Shown: piece by piece, positions 11,866 to 24,059 of the stretch | Layout of the letters: every line of letters begins with the position of its first letter | How positions within the stretch are numbered: position 1 is the stretch's first letter | The notes under the pieces: generated by a model | The model's database searches: none | What the model was told of the DNA's origin: nothing | What the model saw: only the letters and a program-made list of their open reading frames with translations | Program-made: the position numbers and the translations under genes | Source of the DNA: Torymus aiolomorphi | Taxonomy: Eukaryota > Arthropoda > Insecta > Hymenoptera > Torymidae | Length of the DNA stretch: 64,000 nucleotides | NCBI GenBank assembly: GCA_036365515.1 | Contig: CM070874.1 | Location: 242,798,430 to 242,862,429 of the forward strand | Direction: 5' to 3'

Positions 11866-12325
11866 ATATTTACTTACGGTTTTTTATATTTTATAATTTC
11901 CGCCAGGGTTATAAAACGTAAAAAACGTAAAAACGTAATTAAGTTTTTATAAACATAAAAACATAATTTATTTATTTATTTTCCTATTTATTTTTTTTTA
12001 TTTTGTATGAAATTGTATTAAACTGTATAAAAATGTATAAAACCGTATAAAAATGTAATAGATTTGAAAAAATCTACGGAAATATACAGAAATATACATT
12101 TTTATAAGGTTTCCTATGTTTTATTATATTAACCTTTTTACAAAGTTGACATGGAAGAATTTCTGAATTGTAAGAAAATGTATTGAACTATATAAAAATG
12201 TAAAAAATGTATAAAAATGTATAAAACCATATAAAATATGTCCAAAAACCAATAGAAAGGTTCATTTTTATACGTTTTTATACGTTTTCCTACGGTTTCA
12301 TACATTTATTATTTCCATATGGGTT
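11866..12325. repeat. word arrays ending at CCATATGGG
   Basis: Words of the GTAAAAACG / GTATAAAAATG type. A boundary AATTTCCGCCAGGG lies near 11,895, and a complementary centre motif TGTCCAAAAACCAAT lies at 12,239-12,253. The block ends ATTTCCATATGGG at about 12,313-12,325, the inverted counterpart of the start at 7,376. Confidence 0.6.
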
Positions 12326-12358
12326 ATTTAAAAAAATTTCACAATGTAATGATTTTAT

Positions 12359-12480
12359 CGAACTCCTTGAAAAAACATTCAAATTTAAAACTTTTGTGAA
12401 TAACAATACTACCATTTAATAATAATATTAAAAATATACTATAATAAACTCTCATAACGTTATCACACTCTGTAATTATT
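12359..12480. repeat. direct repeat flanking the word-array block (right copy)
   Basis: Same sequence and orientation as 7,177-7,310. Beyond it (12,540-12,660) is a pyrimidine-rich CT stretch, similar to the shorter CT stretch near 7,035-7,060. Confidence 0.85.
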
Positions 12481-13033
12481 ATTTTCTCTTAAAAAGTTGT
12501 GAAATCCATCTAAAAAAACATTTTACAAAAGTTTAAACTAAGGCAAGTATTAGTCTCTCTCTCCCTCCCTCTCTCACCCGCCCGCCATCTCTTTCTCCCC
12601 CTGTCTCTTTCGCCCTCTCTCTCCCTTCCTCGTTGTTATTCCCCTCTCTTTTACTCTGACTCCCCAACTTTTACTTTGACGTAATTAGTAAACAGTTAAA
12701 ATTGATAACAAACATTGATTTATGTACTGTTTATATGTAAAATGTAAATAGTGTAAATTTATATAAATATACGTATATAAACGTGTATAAATTTTGTAAT
12801 TGGAACATACATTTACATTTATTATATAAATTTTTACAAAAATTTACACTTATTTGTTAGCAAAGATTGATAATTCGCGAAACCAGCGACAAAATATACA
12901 TATATATTCTTGAAAGCTCTCGATTAAAGTATGTAACTTAAATGTAATCGAGCAGCTGCGAAAGGGAATATATGAAACCAGTTTAAATATTGACATTTTA
13001 GAGCCAACATTAGTATTCAATGCGTACGAGCCA

Positions 13034-13037
<4 letters not shown>

Positions 13038-13094
<57 letters not shown>
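13038..13094. repeat. (CT)n microsatellite
   Basis: Uninterrupted CT run of about 57 bp. AT-rich DNA with no recognisable gene lies from 12,660 to here. Confidence 0.97.
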
Positions 13095-13097
<3 letters not shown>

Positions 13098-13118
13098 CGT
13101 GAAACGTGGAACGGTGTA

Positions 13119-14280
13119 TGCTGTTATGAACTGCGTTCGCGTGAATGAGTAGCAGAATATTTAGGATCGGTCTACAATGATAATTTCGATTGTAAAAGAT
13201 TGATTTCAAAATAAATATTAAATAAATCAACCAATTAAATAGTAAACGTATTGAAACGTATTCCAATAAAATAAAAACCTGTTGGAGATTTTAACAATAA
13301 AATCATTAATTTGTTTCAGATAAATTATATCAACCGTTCCGTAAATAAATAATAAATAAATAATAAACGAATTTACGATAACGCGAATAGAAATAAATGA
13401 CTGACGATAAATACGATTTCCGTACGTAATTAAATAAGTAATAGACAGGTGATCAACAATTTGATAATTAATAACTTGCGATTCAAATGAACTAATAACA
13501 ATTAATTAATAATAATATAGGCATTAATAATAATAATTAGGAGTCTATTAATATTAAGATTAAATAAATTATAACAGGATAAAACTCGCTCAGGGAAACG
13601 CTCATTCCTTTTCTAAATTTATAATCCCTAGAGTTGTTTGCTCCATATAATTCCTAGAGTTGTTTACTCCGTAGAATTCCTGAAGTTGTTTACTCCGCAT
13701 TATCCTGGAAATATTTAATCCCTATCTTCCAAGAGTTTTTGTCTCTTCCCCCCCTCTTCCTGTTTCCCTTCTATTTTTAGAGTCATCAAGGTCAACAGAG
13801 GGAGCCAGATAAATCCAGTTATAACTGACCTAGCTACCCCCACTCTCGAGGACGATCCAGATTAAACTAGAATTATCGAGCGAGGCCACTTCCACTCTCA
13901 AAGACAAAGCCCGATTAAACTAGAATTCTCCAGCGAAGCCACTCCCACTTGAGGAAGGGAAATAGTTCTGATTGGTTCCACTCCCCCCACCAACCTGGAG
14001 TTCCACCTTCAATTTAGAATATAAATAGTGCCTCCTAATCGGCCTCCAGTAGTCACTCCAAGGTCTCTGTGCAAGTGCCTCAGAGCATAATATTCAAGGT
14101 CATTTTGAATTATATCGAGTCACGTTTGAAAGTCTTTATATTTGTTAAAGTTCCAAGTTAATTTATTAATTGAATAAAACTTCAAAGTTCAAGTTTATTT
14201 CTTCAAGTTCGAGTCTTCATTTCAAAGTTCCCGCAAGGAATTGCGCTTCAGCGCTTAATCGAACAACGAACCCACAGTCT
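13119..14280 (+). repeat. LTR-like segment A
   Basis: It begins TGTTATGAACTGCG, like the next segment (TGTTATGCACTGCG at 14,281). It contains a TATA-type promoter (TATAAATAG near 14,021), a poly(A)-type signal (AATAAA near 14,173) and the phrase GCGCTTCAGCGCTTAAT near 14,240, which recurs in the next segment near 15,960. This is the composition expected of a solo LTR, but no internal retroelement genes lie between the two and the ends are only partly symmetrical. Confidence 0.4.
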
Positions 14281-16064
14281 TGTTATGCACTGCGTTTGCG
14301 TAGACGAGTCGTGCGACATGTAAAGGCAATTCTACAATGGAACCTTGCTTTCTGATAAAAGTTAAATAAAATAATATATTAAATAATAATAATTGAATGC
14401 GTTCCCATAACAATCTCGGTCTAAAACTCTAATGGTAAAATCTATAAATTAACTAAGTTAACATAGTTGTAAACAATAATTCCAACAAGAATCAATGATA
14501 AACAAGCGATAATGAATTTATTAACTAATTACCTTTAACGATTAATAATTGCGACCGTATAATTTAATTTAAACAATAGCAAGGTCAACGCGTTAATGAA
14601 CAATTGAGATTGACGATAAAACCAAATAACAGTAGCAATCTGCGATTAAATTAATAACTATTGCGATAATGAATAATAATTACGTCATCAATACTCAAGA
14701 TGAACCGTAATAATAATAATAGTTAGGGAAAAGCTCGCTCAGGTAGGGTAAAGCTCTATTGATAGAAAGTCAGCAGCACGACAATCAACGGACAATCAAT
14801 TCCCGGAATCCATTAGCCAACGGCTCAGCAGCGCACAAACAATTCAGAGAAGGGCCATTAGCGAAGGGCCTCTGGAATGCACGACGGTTGAACATGGCAA
14901 GGAACGAGCTATGAGTCATCAACAGTCAACAACTCTTGTAATTCGTTGGGCAACGTTGCATCAGCTCGTGGGTCCATGACGCAACCAACTCGAGGGGCTA
15001 CGAGCGTAACGGCTGGCAGAGTAGCAGCCAATCAGAGACTGGTAATCCCTCTCCGCCGCCAACCGTCATTCGCCGCTCAGCGCTCTCGACCTTACTTTCG
15101 GGTCTGACGCCCCTCCACCGCCACTCTCTCCACTCTCTCTACCTCAGAGAGGGGGATGCCTCTGAGGAAACTTGGCGCCCTATAGCCTCTACATCGTACT
15201 GTTCCCACTACCAACCGGGAGCTACTACATCACAACGTAACGGCCTACAGAGGGGAACCAATCAAGAGGCAGGCACAAGCGCCGCAAGTCAAGAAGGGAT
15301 TTTCGGCCAGGATCTGAGCATCCACAGGTGTTCCCCCACCACGAAGCTCGCCATGATTAAGAGAAGAGAGGAAAACTCTCGGCCCTTCTAGGCACCTACA
15401 GGCCTCGGAACAGACTTCCAGAAGATTCAGCTTTTCGCCACCAGAGGAACTGGCTCCTCCCATACCCTCGCGTCAACGGTTTAAGGTCCGCGTCCAGGAT
15501 ATAAAAGAAGAGCCCCGGGCCGCCAGAGTCAGTCGCTACCGAGCACATGAGACGCTTTGTAGCTGAGACCTGGGTCATCGCTAACTAATCTGGTCCTTGT
15601 CACCGTGTACGTTGCGATCCAAACCAACTAATCTGATCTTTGTTACCGTGTACGTTGCGCCTAGAAGCTCTAACAGTCGGTTGCCAACTAGTCTGGTCTT
15701 TGTTACCGTGTACGTTGCGCCGTTGAGCTTTTAGTTGGAAGTTATCAGGCGCTCTAAGCTTTGTAACAATATCGCATCAGTGCGTGTAATCCGGCTCTAT
15801 CTTATTGCCAGATTGAGTTTATATAGAATCACGAACACGTTAAACGAACTATTGTGAATCGTTAAAGTCATTAATTCGAGTTACAATTTATTTCAATAAA
15901 TTACATCATTAACTTTAATATTCTCGTGAGTATTTATTTCAAACTACCCTCAACTCTGTGCGCTTTAGCGCTTAATTGAGCAACGTTCCCAAATTCTAAT
16001 TGGTCAACCCGGCGACCATTGCAGAAGCGCCTTTCCGCTCTGAGACCCCGACTCGGGTCATAAC
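14281..16064 (+). repeat. LTR-like segment B (TGTTATG...CATAACA)
   Basis: It starts TGTTATG and ends CATAACA, a perfect short terminal inversion as in LTRs. It shares scattered blocks with segment A. The middle is GC-richer, with short frames near 15,245-15,578 that I do not regard as genes. The terminal ~85 bp (GGCGACCATTGCAGAAGC through GACTCGGGTC) is duplicated in tandem to about 16,135. Confidence 0.4.
15575..15722. repeat. ~60-bp tandem repeat, three copies
   Basis: The phrase ACCGTGTACGTTGCG occurs three times (about 15,602, 15,643 and 15,703), each preceded by CTAATCTGGTCTTTGT-like sequence. It lies inside LTR-like segment B. Confidence 0.85.
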
Positions 16065-16157
16065 AGTCTTATTGGTCAATGCGGCGACCATTGCAGAAGC
16101 ACCCTTCTGCACCCAGACCCCGACTCGGGTCGTAACACTCGTAACAACGCACTAGCA

Positions 16158-16189
16158 CCAACGAATATAGACGCATATAGAAGCGTACG
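16158..16189 (+). repeat. 32-bp inverted match to 27,446-27,477 (left)
   Basis: Perfect reverse complement of the segment 11.3 kb away, beginning CCAACGAATATAGACGC. A short GC island (about 16,280-16,350) follows. It may be the terminus of a large element or simply a dispersed repeat end. Confidence 0.8.
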
Positions 16190-16789
16190 TCAGATGGGGG
16201 GCGAGGACGAAAAAAAATTAGTTCCACCTTCACCGAGTGATGGCGCTAGCATTGACTTTGTATGCTTCTCTTCTCACTTCTGCGAATTGCGGCTCGGCGG
16301 CTCGGGCGCGCGCCGTCCGCGGCCCGCCGGCCCGCGCCGTTCACGATGATCCGGGCGAGAAATAAAGAAAGATATAAATTGTTATACAAGAAAATAAATA
16401 GTAATAATTAGTTATGTAGTCATATATGTACAGTTATTTAACTTGATATATCACTTGACATATCACTTTTCGACTGTATGCAACCATTATATTAATTTTC
16501 ATATTCACTGTAAAATAATACATTGTGTATCAAGGGTGTACTCAATGTTGGATTTAGCAGACCGAGTATTTATAAGTACAAGTCGAAGGCAAGTTAGCAC
16601 GAGTCTCTGCAAACTCGCGATGTAAAAAAGCCCACCAACCCTTGGGTGCACATGATATTATGTTTTCTGACAGTTTATAATTTTCGAGTAATTTATTCAT
16701 CATAATCAATGTATCAATAAAGGTTTAAAAAGAAAGACGCGGGGGTATTATATCAGACAACTAAATTGTCAGATGGGCGATTTTAAAGA

Positions 16790-17161
16790 AATTTTTGAAA
16801 TTTATACATATTGTTTTACAATTATATACATTTATATACACTTCCATAAAATTAAGAAAAAAAAGTCTTATATAGCGAAAATTTTAAAAAAATATATAAA
16901 TGTATATAAATGTATATATCTGTAACAAAACTAAATATATGTATATTTACAAAAATACAAATTTTCAATACAACTATTCAAAATGTAAGAAAAAATATAT
17001 AAATGTAAATAAGTGAAAATTTTTGTAAATGAAAACTTATATAAATGTATATAAACGTATATAAACGTAAAAAATGTTCTAATTACAACTTTTATAAACA
17101 TTTATTATATAAGTTTGTATACATTTTTTTACATTTATATACATTTTCTATTTCCATCGGG
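16790..17161. repeat. word array (ATATAAATGT words), ends CCATCGGGG
   Basis: Repeated ATATAAATGTATAT words on one side and ATATACATTT words on the other, ending ATTTCCATCGGGG. This is the same type of terminus as the other word arrays. The left end is less clear (a GATGGGCGATTTT phrase near 16,770). Confidence 0.5.
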
Positions 17162-19105
17162 GATGTAACGCGTTCTTCGCACGAGCGATGCGAGTGAGAA
17201 AAGTCACACGAGCTAAAAATCATATTACGCACCAGTTTCAAACCGCGAGAGCCGAATAATTATGTTAAAGTTATGATTTTGAGGTTACAGTGGTATAAAA
17301 TGTTTAAAGTTTAGTATATAAAAATTTAAAAAAACGTGGCAAGAAGTCCATAATATTCTCATTAAATTATTTTAATATGATATGTGATATCGGTATTTCC
17401 AATACCATTTCCACCTAACGATTAAACTATAGAAAATGCGGTGATTAAGGGAATTAAGCCCTACGTCGACACATGATCTAAAAATTTTATGGGAATACAT
17501 CTTTTACATTTTTCGGAATGTTTTTCCTCTAGTTGAAAGTCTGTAAGTTTATGCAATTTGTTTTTAATTTTTATAGACGAGAATTTTTCTATTATTTATT
17601 TTTGAAAATAATTTTTTTCGTGTTCTGAATAGCTCCCGTTTGTAATTGACAGTATCAGATTTGGAAAATATTTTAAACGACTTTATATTTAAGATATTCC
17701 TTGAAGGAAATGGCCACATTATATTTAATAAAATATCTATATAACATTTCACCATTCTGATAAAATACCTCCCCTGTGGATAAAAATATGCTGCAGCAAT
17801 CTCAAAGTAATGGATCAGACATAAAAAAAGGTAGTATCGATTTTTAAAATTGAAAAACACAAAAATCGACCCTGCGTTACCAAAATGATTGTTAATTCTA
17901 CTTAAATTCATGGAATGTTCATTAATATGTTCTGCTCTCAGTTAATACGTGTTTGCATAAATAATTTTAACATATGTTTTACACATTATTTTAGTAATTT
18001 AATTTCATTAATTATTTAAAAACAATAGAAATAATATGCAAACTCGATATTATTCGATGGAAACCGAGCGGGAAGGTGGCAGATATTTTCCATCAGGATA
18101 GGAAACACAGGATTATTAGATTAAGGAAGAAAGGGTGATGAATATTTTTAAATATTCCTAACATGCACTAAAAATTAAAATCTTTTGCCTGTAATCAGAT
18201 ATTTTTTCATTTCAATAATCTACAAAAAGAAATGCAAATTAGTTACCATGCGAAACTATTCACCACAATTTATTACAAAAGATAAAACAAAATTATAAGT
18301 TATATTGCTTTATGCACGTTACTACAAGTAATTGTTATTAATTTCAAGTTTATATCTATTACGTGAATCAATACTGAATTCAAGTACTTTCTGATTATCC
18401 GAACAAAGTATTATAATCTGAATCATTTATGAACGTAAATATGGATTATAAACAAAAAGACGATAATTGATATGGCATGACAGCGCTCATACCCTAAGAA
18501 CTATAGAATAATTTAGTATAAATGCTGTCTTACAATTTAATATAGTATATACATGCAATATAAAAAAAAATCGTAGTGTATAAAAAGTGACATTATATTT
18601 TTAATAATTTTACTTCAATAATTTTACAAAATGAATTAATATTGTAACTACGAAATGGAAATTACTATTATCAAATTAGCAATAAAAATGTTTATACAAT
18701 TAAATACAACTGACAAACTTTTTTTACATGAAGATCTATGATTTATAAATAAATTATCACACAGCATTGAAAAAAGTGAAAAATTTCTATGAAGAAAAAT
18801 GAAATTAAAAATTAGTAACTAGTATTTTACTTATTTGAAGATAATCATAAATATTATAATTACAAATCATGCTTTATATTAATAAATGGCCATTAAATGT
18901 CACCTTTTATTGAATCACAAAAATAATTGTCTGTAAGGAAATAAACATATATTCACATTAGCTTAAGACAATACAATAAGCGTAACAACTTGTTGAAATT
19001 TCATCATGAAAAAAAAAATTATTTCCTTTGTGTTAAAAAATACATATTCTAATTTAGTTTCTCATTAAGTAATATAGACGTTAATAAAATCTAATATGTT
19101 CTTTT
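17162..19105. other. AT-rich DNA without recognisable gene
   Basis: The minus-strand frame at 17,564-17,911 (115 codons) resembles nothing known and is typical of chance frames at this base composition. The region adjoins the 3' end of the P-type transposase remnant. Confidence 0.5.
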
Positions 19106-20212
19106 TTACTCATGACTCAATTTCTGCAACTTAGCATTAGGCTTGTTACCAGCAAAATGTCTTTTTCTTGAACTTTTAGCATCTCGCAAATCATAATTTA
19201 TCCATTTCACCTTATTAAAAATATGAACTCTAACAAAAAACACAATTACAGCCTCACAATGCGATTTACAAGGTTCGTCAGTAATCCAAAACTGTGCATG
19301 ATATTTAAGAATTTCAGCTGTGATTTTATCAATTAAAACTTTACTAACTTCTGTCTTGTAACTTACTTCAGAAAATAGTGTATCAAAAGTTTCAATAGCT
19401 GTTATAATGATTCTATAAAAAGCGTCAGAAGGGACGCAAAGATTTCCAAGTTCATTGGTCACATTAAATACTTTATACGCTTTAAAAAAAACTAATAGAT
19501 CATCGTTACTTTCCATGTTACAATTAACTCTAGTGAAAGAAGCTTTACAATCAGAACAATTAAATTTTGAAATACATTTCATAGCTATATATCCAGCAAC
19601 ATACTTTATTGCTCCCCGTAAAGGAGTACATGAATCTTGGCGATTGTGAGAATTTGTCAAAACACTATTCATTTTATCATAAGTTTCGGATGACAAGCTC
19701 CTATCTATATTATTCAAATTCTCACTCCCTTCATTTAATGAATTAGATACTTCTTGAAATTCATTATCATCAACATCACCTACAACTGTGTCTGAATCAG
19801 ACATCTCTTCAACAAAAGTATCTTCATTTTCATCGAAATGAACAGATTCATTTACTCCATCGAATGAAATTTCACTGCAAACGTCTTCAATATCATTGTT
19901 AATTAATTCATCATTTTCATTACTTGCATTTACTTCGATGATACTGTTGTCATTTGCAAGAAAATTACAAGTAATACGATCGGTATTATCGTCAATGTCT
20001 TCAGTAAACGCGGGCACAGGATTGGTCATATTTTCTAACGATTCTTGTAAATCAAGCTTAGTACTTTTCGTACAAATTGCTAGTAACGCTACTGTTTCGT
20101 CAGGTTCGCAGTTTGTTAATTTCGATGAAGACGTTAAATTTGCAGTAATACTATACTGTAAATTATGTCTCACTTGCATCGCAGTTGGATTTTGATTGTG
20201 ACCAGAACGACT
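19106..20212 (-). pseudogene. P/THAP9-type transposase, C-terminal part
   Basis: This continues the frame at 20,213-21,958 after a single TGA codon (20,213-20,215); the 11 codons between that stop and the first Met are open and carry the conserved GHNQNPTAMQVRHNLQY block that follows the catalytic Glu in P-superfamily transposases. After a long acidic, low-complexity linker (residues about 40-170, rich in Asp, Glu, Asn, Ser) comes AIKYVAGYIAMKC with CSDC, the C-terminal cysteine-containing domain of this family. It ends with a basic tail and a stop at 19,106-19,108. It would be the C-terminal half of one ~950-residue protein. Confidence 0.8.
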
Positions 20213-21958
20213 TCATAAAACAGAAAATAAATTTTCTAACGGATCTTGATTTAAACGCGTCGTTAACAAATATACTCCCTCGTTTGATGCCATATCTTCC
20301 CATTGCAAAAGTATACTGTTAATCGTCAAATAAAAACCGTCAAAGCATGGCGTATTACCGTTTTTATCAACGCACTTCCACGTTTCGATCCAATTCAAAG
20401 AATCTTTCAAATACTGTACTACTTGAGGATTTAAGTTTGACAAAGGACGGCGCAAAGGATTAACATCTCGAGAACTTCTACTATTTAAACAATCAAAAAG
20501 GTCGTTTACTTTTTTAATAAAATTTGCTGTTGCAATGCAATTGGGATGAATGAAAGGTTTTTCTGATGAGACCGCGCCTGCTAATAAAGCTGAAGAAACA
20601 CTGTTACTAAAAGTTCTTTGTTCTATCGATACTAACGGTCTGTTACTACTACTACAACTGTTACTAAAAATTTGAGCCGCAAGACTAACGTTCATTAACT
20701 GAAAAGCATTAGAATCTAGATGTCTGTCTGTTAGTTTAGGGGCAGATTTAGTTGGAAGATCTTTTTCACGATTTCTTAATTCCCGAATCGCATCCCATGA
20801 CACGGGTTGCTCATTAATTTCAAATTGACGTTTGCGAAAAGTGTTACGAAGGCATTTAAGTAAATGGGGAGCATCAAAATTGAAGAAAATTTTACGATTG
20901 TTTCGTTCAAGAAATGGTTTATTTTTGGTTATTCCCAATTCTTTTATAGCCGATTGATTTGGCGATCCTTGATCGCATACCATTGATTTTAATAGAAAAC
21001 CAGTACCTTCAACGTAATCTATTACATCTAAAATGATTTTGTGCAATAACTTTCCATTTACACTGTTATAGGGAACATAGTAGCAAATAGGCTGTCTCCA
21101 ATCATTTTGCCTACCTCGTAACATAAAAACTAAAACATGATTACCACGATTTGCATTGCGATCATGCTTTCCCATATCAGTGTAACCTTCAATCAAATCC
21201 TTTTTTGGGTTGTAATCTAACCACGTTTTTATGCTCATTTCATCCCACATTAATACGCACTCGCGCTCTTTTACTGTCATTGTGCTTGATTTTATTTTTA
21301 ACAATTCAAATAACTTAATGTTATTTCCAGGCTCCAAATCAAGTTCATTAATCCATCGTCTTATCAAACTAATACATGGTAAGGCAAACTTCTTTTGGTC
21401 ACGCAAATAACAATAAACTTTTGGAGATTTATAAAATAAAATCACAGCAAATTCTTTTTCATCATTAGACCACTTTCTGAGTTTGACATGATTCATTTGC
21501 ATTTTAAAAAAGTTTAATACATTTGCATTAAGCTTTAAATACTCGTCATAAAAAGAAACTGCTTCCTTAGATTTTTCAATTTTACGTTCAAGATTTTTAA
21601 TTTTTTTATCTTTATTACGAATATCTTTAGAAAGTTTAATAGCCTTTTGTTTATACACATCTCTTCGTACACTCATTGTTTTAGTCACATACTGTGCTTG
21701 TTTACATTGTTTATCTTTTTTGTTTAACTGCTCTTTTAAACTCGCAATTTCATGTTGCAATTTTTGAACTAAAGTTTCATACTTTTTAGTTTGAACATTT
21801 GCATTTAATGATTTTCCGGTAGAGTCACAATCAAAGTTCGACTTGCTTTGCATTCCTGAACAAGATGGCTCTGCTGCATCAAAGTGTTGAGGAATGTTAT
21901 GACTAGTTTCTATTAAAGAAGATGTCTCTAAATCAATTCCCACAAAGTTTTGTGGCAT
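20213..21958 (-). pseudogene. P/THAP9-type transposase, coiled coil and catalytic core
   Basis: 581 codons. Residues about 55-135 form a Leu/Lys/Glu coiled coil of the kind that dimerises P transposase. Residues about 175-203 (SPKVYCYLRDQKKFALP, then IRRWI) form the helix-turn-helix. The RNase H-like core follows: Asp239 in LMWDEMSIK, Asp329 in VCDQGSPN, the FDAPHLLKCLRN block at 361-372, and the terminal DPLENLFSV with the catalytic Glu near 576. The frame ends in TGA within that last motif and resumes directly downstream. All catalytic acidic residues are visible, so the inactivating changes look few and recent: this nonsense codon and the N-terminal lesions. Confidence 0.88.
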
Positions 21959-22045
21959 GTTGTTACTTCTTTCTCTTATAAAGGGTGTTTCTAAATCAAT
22001 AACTGACCTGTCTTCAGAAGTAGGAGGAAGATCAATTCCAGATCT

Positions 22046-22245
22046 GAAGCCTTTTGAATAGGTATAGCTATATTTTTCAATTTTGTCATACCAGAACCGA
22101 CCACAAAATCGTCAGCAGTAAAATGGTCATTGCAAAGTCGCTTGGCTTCCAGTTGTTTGTCATCCAATTTAAGAAGATTGTCATTGCCTGAGTGAATGAT
22201 CCAGTCTAGTTGTCTATGTAAACGAAATATATGATTGATAGAGGG
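22046..22245 (-). pseudogene. THAP zinc-finger remnant (5' part of the transposase gene)
   Basis: Upstream of the transposase frame the minus strand encodes RQLDWIIHSGNDN...KRLCNDHFTADDF...KLKNIAIP. This is the C-terminal half of a THAP domain: the Trp, the Cys-x2-His pair and the closing aliphatic-Pro motif. It lies in a different frame from the linker that leads into the transposase, where a duplicated IDLETP/IDLETS phrase shows the coding frame. A frameshift in the ~30-60 bp between them is therefore likely. The first half of the finger (Cys-x2-4-Cys) is not found upstream; it may be on a lost or unrecognised exon. Confidence 0.6.
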
Positions 22246-22259
22246 AAAATTTAAGTCTT

Positions 22260-24050
22260 ACAAGGAGTGTATCTCAGATCCGGATCATGGATTTTTCTCA
22301 AACTTTGAGATCTGTTTTTAGATGTTAAAATATGAAACGAACCGGAGTTAGACCCTCACGCTTTGATAAACTGAAGTTATGAACATTTTTAACTGCATTT
22401 AAGGAAATACTGAAAAAAAATGCTTGCTTTGTTTCAGCAAAACCCGTGAGCCGGAACCCTGAGCCTCTCCGAGTTAATAAGAGAGGAAAAGGATCCTCTA
22501 ACAAAACTATCGGAATATATAATCTTTAAAAAGAGCTATATCAAAGCCATCACCTTATAAAATTAATTGCCTAATAATTCTCCAAAATATAGATATAAAA
22601 AAGACCACTTTTACTAAAATGAAAAGATAGGTTAATTCATATGTACAAATAAATACATAAATACTTAAGGTGGTTCCGGAGCGATATATATGTATATAAA
22701 TATAAAAATTTGTACGATGATTACTTCACATATTATAATTTGAGAAACAATATAGAATGAAACAATAATTCTTGAAGAAACAAACAAAAAATTTTCAAAG
22801 AAATTTAAATATTATTCAAGAAGATATCGACAATTGAAAAAGAAATCAACAAAACCCATAATTCTTTTTCATTTTTCATCCAATTTTAATTTGCAAGGTC
22901 TCATTTTATTCTTTGTTCAATTTCAGAGGACGTAGCAATATAAAAAATTCGAAAATTTTCAAAACTTGCAAAGTTATAAGCAATTGTTTGTAGATATGTG
23001 TCTCACTTTTATAAAGTTTCTAGCATTTTAATACAGTTTTCTATGATTCGCAACGATTTTATACAATTTCAGGGTATTTACTCCTGACTTAAAAAAAAAT
23101 TCCCGTGTTTTTCCCTCTTTTTCCCGGTCAGTTTTTGTAATTTTCCCGATATGAAACAAGCAATTTTTATTATAATTTTAAAGAGATCTTCACATTTATA
23201 AAAAAAAAAAAAAATGAAGAAGATAAGATAAAAGGTAACAATTTTTAAACACGACCGCTTCTCAAGAGAGCCTTATATTTTCTCCAGAGTGATATTCAAA
23301 TGCGGCTCTCATACCGTCCTGTTCGAAGGGCGACATCGGTATACAGGAGGTGGTTGGTACTGTGCGACGTTTTTCAATCGGCCTTTATCAACGTTGGCAT
23401 TATTCTTGTCACCGAATCGTAAAGATTGTAACCCCCCAAAAACTAGCAATTTACTGTATAAAAACTATTTTCCGCCAAGAATTAGTTCATTTGTGAATTT
23501 TCTATCATGTATGTATGTATATATGTACGTTCGTATGTAATCAAGTTTATGGATTTTCTCAGAAAATTTTTCATAGATCATACAAATTTTGGCCCAGATA
23601 CTCGTTTTATTATAAGTAACGGGTAGTCCTACACCGAGCCGAATCCATCGGAAAATAAAAAAATGCCCGAGCAAATAAAAATCGGAAAAATAGATTTTGA
23701 ACATAATATTAAAAAAAATAACTTTCAGTCAAAAACAACAAATTCATCTGCTAAAATTAATTTAAAAATAGTACATGGTGCAACTAGGGAGGAAAGTTGA
23801 CTTATTCTAGCGAGGGTGATAATTGGCGAGTGGTTCTCGAGTGATCAAAATTATCATCCGAATTTGAAAAATTCAATTGCTCTAGGGCTTCATCAATACC
23901 AAATCAGAGAGTCGAAGTCGAACGGCAGCTTCGAGTCTGCGCAGTAGAGACTGTCGCGGATTGGGCACTCGCGCTGCACACCGTAGCGCGCGTGTTCAAA
24001 TGACGAGTGAATTTAAGCTAGAGTCGGGTGTTACGTAGACATGTAATACA
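22260..24050. other. AT-rich DNA without recognisable gene
   Basis: Nothing assignable. A C/T-rich patch of repeated TTCCCG words lies near 23,100-23,150, and a short moderately GC-rich patch near 23,290-23,440 carries an 83-codon frame with no recognisable similarity. Confidence 0.5.
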
Positions 24051-24059
24051 AGGCAAAAA

